A stretch of 64,000 nucleotides of DNA from Streptomyces pilosus (GTDB lineage: Bacteria > Actinomycetota > Actinomycetes > Streptomycetales > Streptomycetaceae): NCBI RefSeq assembly GCF_014649835.1, contig NZ_BMTU01000005.1:372001-436000 (forward strand). The letters are read 5' to 3'. Of the stretch, positions 60,336 to 64,000 are shown piece by piece. The stretch's first letter is position 1; each line of letters begins with the position of its first letter. The notes under the pieces are model-generated. The model made no database searches. It had not been told where the DNA came from and worked only from the letters and a program-made list of their open reading frames with translations. Made by a program: the position numbers and the translations under genes.

Positions 60336-61508
60336 GTGGACCGAGCTCTCCCCGCTGTACGGCTGCGTGTTCCCACGCACGAGGACGCCTTCACCTGGCA
60401 CCACCTCTTCGACGACCCGGACGTCATGGAGTTCCACGGCGGCAGGGCGGCGGACCTGTCGGTCTACGAGGAACTGACCGCCCGCCAGCGCCGGCACGAC
60501 GCCCAGCTCGGCTTCTGCCTGTGGACCGTCACCGACACGTCGGGCCGGGTCATCGGCTTCACCGGCGCCCAGCCGTGGGAGCGCGACTGGGGCCCGACGG
60601 GCGAGATCGAGATCGGCTGGCGGCTCGGGCGGGAGCACTGGGGCAAGGGGTACGCCACCGCTGCGGCCCGGGAGACCCTGGAGCGCGTGGGTGCGGCGGG
60701 CGTGCGGGGCGTGGTGGCGATGGTGGACGCGCGCAACGCCCGTTCCGCCGCGGTCACCCGGCGGCTCGGGATGCGCCTCGCCGAGACCTTCCTGACCCCG
60801 GTCTCACGGCGCGAGGCCCACTGCCACCGCCTCGACCTCCGGCCGGCCACCCCTACCGCGGTAACGCCGGGTAACCGTTTGTCACGGAACGCCACACGGA
60901 GCTTCCGGCGGACGCCGCACCGGTCTACGGTGCCGGTACCGCTGGGGGGTGACGTCCGTGCGTGTGACACCCGAGGGTCCCGGAACACCCGGAGTGCGCG
61001 TGCCGCGCCTGGTCGGACTGATGGCCGTGGACGCGCGCGCGTCGGCCCGCGCACTCGGCCTGTCCGTGGACGCCCCCGACCGGCCGGACTTCCCCTCCGC
61101 CGTCGTCGACCACGTCGTGCGCCAGTATCCGCAGCCCGGCACGGAGGTGCCCCGGCACTCCGTGGTCCACGTGTGGTTCGACCTCGGCCCGGGCGAGGGC
61201 GGCGGAGGGGTGCGCGAGCGGCGCGGGCCGGTGCCGCCCCCGGGCGGTCCGCGGCGGGAACTGCGGGAGCCCGGCCCGCCCCCCGCGGTGGTGCTCAGCT
61301 CTCCTTGAAGCCCCGGTGCAGCGCCACCACTCCGCCGGTCAGGTTCCGCCAGGCCACCCGCGACCAGCCGGCGCCCTTCAGCCGGTCGGCCAGCCCGGGC
61401 TGGTCGGGCCAGGCGCGGATGGACTCGGCGAGGTACACGTACGCGTCCGGGTTGGACGACACCGAGCGGGCCACCGGCGGCAGCGCGCGCATCAGGTACT
61501 CGGTGTAG
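60336..61508 (+). CDS. GNAT acetyltransferase ORF with anomalous C-terminal run-on
   Basis: Residues 1-175 are a clear RimJ/RimL-type GNAT domain: [40 protein letters not shown] (acetyl-CoA loop) and [20 protein letters not shown] with ETFLTPV. Such proteins normally end here. In this sequence the frame stays open for 210 more codons of Arg/Ala/Pro-rich peptide that overlaps a PASTA gene in another frame and menG on the other strand. A +1 or -1 shift near 60845 would reach a stop at 60874. Either a stop was lost, a frameshift exists, or the sequence has an error. The functional protein is probably about 60336-60874. Confidence 0.65.
   Translation: MDRALPAVRLRVPTHEDAFTWHHLFDDPDVMEFHGGRAADLSVYEELTARQRRHDAQLGFCLWTVTDTSGRVIGFTGAQPWERDWGPTGEIEIGWRLGREHWGKGYATAAARETLERVGAAGVRGVVAMVDARNARSAAVTRRLGMRLAETFLTPVSRREAHCHRLDLRPATPTAVTPGNRLSRNATRSFRRTPHRSTVPVPLGGDVRACDTRGSRNTRSARAAPGRTDGRGRARVGPRTRPVRGRPRPAGLPLRRRRPRRAPVSAARHGGAPALRGPRVVRPRPGRGRRRGARAARAGAAPGRSAAGTAGARPAPRGGAQLSLKPRCSATTPPVRFRQATRDQPAPFSRSASPGWSGQARMDSARYTYASGLDDTERATGGSARIRYSV
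60958..61308 (+). CDS. single-PASTA-domain protein
   Basis: 116 aa. [20 protein letters not shown] followed by [20 protein letters not shown] form one PASTA repeat, the fold that in Stk/PknB kinases and PBPs binds muropeptides or beta-lactams. No signal peptide or membrane helix is visible; a Gly/Arg/Pro-rich tail follows. GTG 60958 has GGGGGG 8 bases upstream; GTG 60949 is an alternative. The end overlaps convergent menG by 14 bases. Function unknown. Confidence 0.7.
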   Translation: MRVTPEGPGTPGVRVPRLVGLMAVDARASARALGLSVDAPDRPDFPSAVVDHVVRQYPQPGTEVPRHSVVHVWFDLGPGEGGGGVRERRGPVPPPGGPRRELREPGPPPAVVLSSP

Positions 61509-61990
61509 ACGGTGCGGAACGGCGCCCATGTCGGGTGGGAGAACTCGCAGATGACGATCCGCCCGCCGGGCCGGGTGACCCGGTGCATCTCGCGCAGCGC
61601 CGCGTCGGTGTCCTGCACGTTGCGCAGCCCGAAGGAGATGGTGACGGCGTCGAAGACGTCGTCCCTGAAGGGCAGCCGGGTCGCGTCGCCCGCGGTGTAC
61701 GGCAGCCAGGCGTGGTTGCGCTTGCCCACCCGCAGCATGCCGAGGGAGAAGTCGCAGGGCACGACGTAGGCGCCGCTGCGGGCGAAGGGCATCGACGACG
61801 TGCCCGTGCCGGCCGCCAGGTCCAGGACCTTCTGCGCGGGCCGGGCGTCGACGGCCCGGGCGACCTCCTTGCGCCATCGCCGGTCCTGCCCGAGGGACAG
61901 CACGTCGTTGGTCAGGTCGTACCGTTCCGCGACGTCGTCGAACATCGAGGCGACTTCGTGCGGCTGCTTGTCCAGGGATGCGCGGGTCAC
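61295..61990 (-). CDS. menG: demethylmenaquinone methyltransferase
   Basis: 231-aa SAM-dependent UbiE/MenG methyltransferase, final step of menaquinone synthesis. [20 protein letters not shown] is the UbiE signature, [20 protein letters not shown] binds [23 protein letters not shown] is the second signature and [19 protein letters not shown] follows. GTG start 61990 ([17 protein letters not shown]) fits family N-termini. Confidence 0.95.
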   Translation of the reverse strand: MTRASLDKQPHEVASMFDDVAERYDLTNDVLSLGQDRRWRKEVARAVDARPAQKVLDLAAGTGTSSMPFARSGAYVVPCDFSLGMLRVGKRNHAWLPYTAGDATRLPFRDDVFDAVTISFGLRNVQDTDAALREMHRVTRPGGRIVICEFSHPTWAPFRTVYTEYLMRALPPVARSVSSNPDAYVYLAESIRAWPDQPGLADRLKGAGWSRVAWRNLTGGVVALHRGFKES

Positions 61991-62055
61991 GGGCCCATTC
62001 TTGCAGCCCCGTCCCGGCCCGCCCCCGGCGGTGTCCCGGCCCGTCCGCGGACCGG

Positions 62056-62655
62056 TCAGCGCCGCCGGTACACCAGGCGGCCGCCCACCACCGTGACCAC
62101 GCACGTGGCCGCGCCGTCCCGCACGAGGGCGTCGCGGTCGGGCACGTCGAACACCGCGAACCGCGCGGGTCTGCCCGCGCCGAGGCCCGGCAGCAGCACC
62201 AGGGGCACCGGGGAGAGCGCCGCGGGCCCGGGCAGTGCGGCCGGACGGCCCGCCCGGGCGAGCCCGGCCCTGCGCACCGCGTCCAGGGCCTCGCGGGTGC
62301 GCAGTTCGCCGGCGACCGCGACCGTTCCGTGCGCCAGCATGCGCTGGACTCCGCGGCGGGCGCTGGCGGCCCGCGCGGACGGGCCGGCACCGAGGAGCGC
62401 CCGCGCGCGCTCCCCGAACACCGGCTCGCTGCCGAGCCGGTCCGCCTCACGCGGGTCGGGGTGGTACGCCTGCTCCAGCAGTTCCGGCCCGTACGGGTTG
62501 AGCAGTCCGGGCGTCAGGATGCCGGGCCACCGCCGCAGCCGGGCGTCCGGATGACCGGCGGCCAGCCGTTCGTACGGGCCGACGGCGGCGATGTGCGCGC
62601 CCTCGACCAGAACGGCGGTCCCGGGCGAGGCGTCGGCGGTGTGAAGGGTCAGCAC
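62056..62655 (-). CDS. imidazolonepropionase-like composite-domain protein lacking the catalytic barrel
   Basis: 199 aa. N-terminal [20 protein letters not shown] and [20 protein letters not shown] are the opening strands of an amidohydrolase; the metal motif normally H-x-H after PGLxN is replaced by [23 protein letters not shown] and the C-terminal FAVFDVPDR with [16 protein letters not shown] match the closing strands, while most of the metal barrel is missing. It follows mqnC by 7 bases on the same strand, so it is co-transcribed with it. Catalysis as an amidohydrolase is unlikely. Confidence 0.75.
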   Translation of the reverse strand: MLTLHTADASPGTAVLVEGAHIAAVGPYERLAAGHPDARLRRWPGILTPGLLNPYGPELLEQAYHPDPREADRLGSEPVFGERARALLGAGPSARAASARRGVQRMLAHGTVAVAGELRTREALDAVRRAGLARAGRPAALPGPAALSPVPLVLLPGLGAGRPARFAVFDVPDRDALVRDGAATCVVTVVGGRLVYRRR

Positions 62656-62662
62656 CGGGGCG

Positions 62663-63862
62663 TCAGTTGGCGGACAGGAGCTTCAGCTCCGGGTGGGCCG
62701 TACCGCCCTCGATGGCCGTGGAGGAGATGTGGGAGACCACGCGGTCGTCGACCGGGTCGTCCGCCGGGTCGTCGTGCACGACGAGGTGTTCGTACGTCGT
62801 CGAGCGCTGCGCCGGGACGCGGCCCGCCCTGCGGATCAGGTCGATGATCTCCATCCGGTTGGAGCGGTGCCTGGCGCCGGCGGAGGAGACCACGTTCTCC
62901 TCCAGCATGATCGATCCGAGGTCGTCCGCGCCGTAGTGCAGCGAGAGCTGGCCGACCTCCTTGCCGGTGGTCAGCCAGGAACCCTGGATGTGGGCGACGT
63001 TGTCCATGAACAGCCGGGCGATGGCGATCATCCGCAGGTACTCGAAGAGCGTGGCCTGCGTGCGGCCCTTCAGGTGGTTGTTCTCGGGCTGGTAGGTGTA
63101 CGGGATGAACGCGCGGAAGCCGCCCGTGCGGTCCTGCACGTCCCGGATCATCCGCAGGTGCTCGATCCGCTCGGCGTTGGTCTCGCCGGTGCCCATCAGC
63201 ATGGTGGACGTGGACTCGACACCGAGGGTGTGCGCGATCTCCATGATCTCCAGCCAGCGCTCACCGGACTCCTTCAGCGGAGCGATGGCCTTGCGCGGGC
63301 GCGCGGGCAGCAGTTCCGCGCCGGCACCGGCGAAGGAGTCGAGCCCGGCCGCGTGGATCCGGGTGATGGCCTCCTCGACCGACACCTTCGAGATCCGCGC
63401 CATGTGCTCGACCTCGCTCGCCCCCAGGCTGTGGATGACGAGCTGCGGGAACTCCTTCTTGATGGCGGAGAAGTGCTTCTCGTAGTACTCGACGCCGTAG
63501 TCCGGGTGGTGGCCGCCCTGGAACATGATCTGGGTGCCGCCGAGTTCGACGGTCTCCGCGCAGCGCCGCAGGATGTCGTCGAGGTCGCGGGTCCAGCCCT
63601 TCGCCCTGTCCTTGGGGGCCGCGTAGAAGGCGCAGAACTTGCACGCCGTGACGCACACGTTCGTGTAGTTGATGTTCCGCTCGATGATGTACGTCGCGAT
63701 GTGCTCCGTACCGGCGTACCGGCGCCTGCGCACGGCGTCGGCGGCGGCACCCAGCGCGTGCAGCGGGGCGTCGCGGTAGAGGTCGAGGGCCTCCTCGGGA
63801 GTGATCCGCCCACCGGCGGCGGCACGGTCGAGGACGGTCTGAAGGTCGGCCTTCTCGGTCAC
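62663..63862 (-). CDS. mqnC: dehypoxanthine futalosine cyclase (radical SAM)
   Basis: 399-aa radical SAM enzyme that cyclises dehypoxanthine futalosine in the futalosine menaquinone pathway. The cluster motif is CVTACKFC (Cys70, 74, 77) in NYTNVCVTACKFCAFYAAPK, with LGGTQIMFQGGHHPDYGVEY, MLMGTGETNAERIEHL and FIPYTYQPENNHL after it. The C-terminal extension after HYGADDLGSIMLEENVVSSA is family-typical. GTG/ATG context and length agree with known MqnC. Confidence 0.96.
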   Translation of the reverse strand: MTEKADLQTVLDRAAAGGRITPEEALDLYRDAPLHALGAAADAVRRRRYAGTEHIATYIIERNINYTNVCVTACKFCAFYAAPKDRAKGWTRDLDDILRRCAETVELGGTQIMFQGGHHPDYGVEYYEKHFSAIKKEFPQLVIHSLGASEVEHMARISKVSVEEAITRIHAAGLDSFAGAGAELLPARPRKAIAPLKESGERWLEIMEIAHTLGVESTSTMLMGTGETNAERIEHLRMIRDVQDRTGGFRAFIPYTYQPENNHLKGRTQATLFEYLRMIAIARLFMDNVAHIQGSWLTTGKEVGQLSLHYGADDLGSIMLEENVVSSAGARHRSNRMEIIDLIRRAGRVPAQRSTTYEHLVVHDDPADDPVDDRVVSHISSTAIEGGTAHPELKLLSAN

Positions 63863-63904
63863 CGGCGTCCCTTTCGCAGGGGTGTGGACGGACCGATCCA
63901 GCGT

Positions 63905-63931
63905 ACGTCAGCCGTCCGTGGCGGCTGACGT
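63905..63931 (-). terminator. terminator between prepilin peptidase gene and mqnC
   Basis: 10-bp perfect stem, ACGTCAGCCG with CGGCTGACGT, and a 7-base loop, starting at the stop codon of the gene that enters from the right edge. Confidence 0.7.
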
Positions 63932-64000
63932 CAGGCCGTGTACGCGCCGATCAGCAGTCCCACGAGGGCGCCGCCGATCAGGAACGGCCCGAACGGGACG
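63931..64000 (-). CDS. probable prepilin peptidase (A24 family), C-terminal fragment
   Basis: Only the last 22 codons plus a stop are in the window: VPFGPFLIGGALVGLLIGAY then TA. This matches the C-terminus of type IV leader peptidases/A24 proteases, whose last helix starts with the VPFGPFL motif. The rest lies beyond the right edge. Confidence 0.6.
   Translation of the reverse strand, partial: VPFGPFLIGGALVGLLIGAYTA

Overview
The window is high-GC actinobacterial DNA and almost certainly comes from a Streptomyces. Signs of this are the strong third-position GC bias (hence many long antisense shadow frames), frequent GTG starts, translationally coupled operons with 4-base ATGA/GTGA overlaps, futalosine-pathway menaquinone genes beside a 14-gene complex I operon, a Rex-type redox operator and a c-di-AMP riboswitch before a muralytic enzyme. 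From memory, the gene order resembles the S. coelicolor SCO4550-SCO4606 region. That comparison was not computed. No tRNA, rRNA, insertion sequence, integrase or CRISPR array was seen.

Left part (1-13.1 kb): the minus-strand end of a second, incomplete complex I cluster (nuoA2-B2-C2-H2-I2-J2-K2-L2, with L2 cut by the window edge). It has no D, E, F or G genes, and NuoC2 carries a 290-residue repetitive tail. Divergent from it lie two tandem paralogous sensor histidine kinases and one NarL-type response regulator, then korAB for 2-oxoacid:ferredoxin oxidoreductase. From 13.1 to 22.8 kb there are housekeeping and accessory genes: an HxlR regulator/QorB-like reductase divergent pair, RarD, a TPR-like protein with a P-loop-like partner, an amidase, an FMN reductase, a two-gene ABC exporter and a LolA/DUF2092-like envelope protein.

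Middle part (23-41 kb): a long-chain polyprenyl diphosphate synthase, a riboswitch-controlled SLT transglycosylase, a Cof-type HAD phosphatase, and a surface-polysaccharide locus made of two converging operons. The plus-strand operon encodes a CelD/FemAB-like acyltransferase, a GT2 glycosyltransferase and a polysaccharide deacetylase. The minus-strand operon encodes a DegT aminotransferase, a giant flippase fused to a polytopic membrane protein, a small membrane protein and a GH26-like hydrolase. Fumarylacetoacetase, an M56 peptidase and RecQ follow.

Right part (40.9-64 kb): the complete canonical nuoA-N operon on the minus strand behind a Rex-like operator. A divergent NlpC/P60 endopeptidase has a long structured leader with a Crp-like site. 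Then come menaquinone genes (prenyl reductase, menG, mqnC) with a GNAT ORF, a one-domain PASTA protein, a barrel-less amidohydrolase-like protein and the last codons of a probable prepilin peptidase. Together the window encodes quinone synthesis, quinone tail reduction, two complex I systems and a ferredoxin-reducing enzyme, so it is largely a respiratory-chain neighbourhood interrupted by cell-envelope functions.
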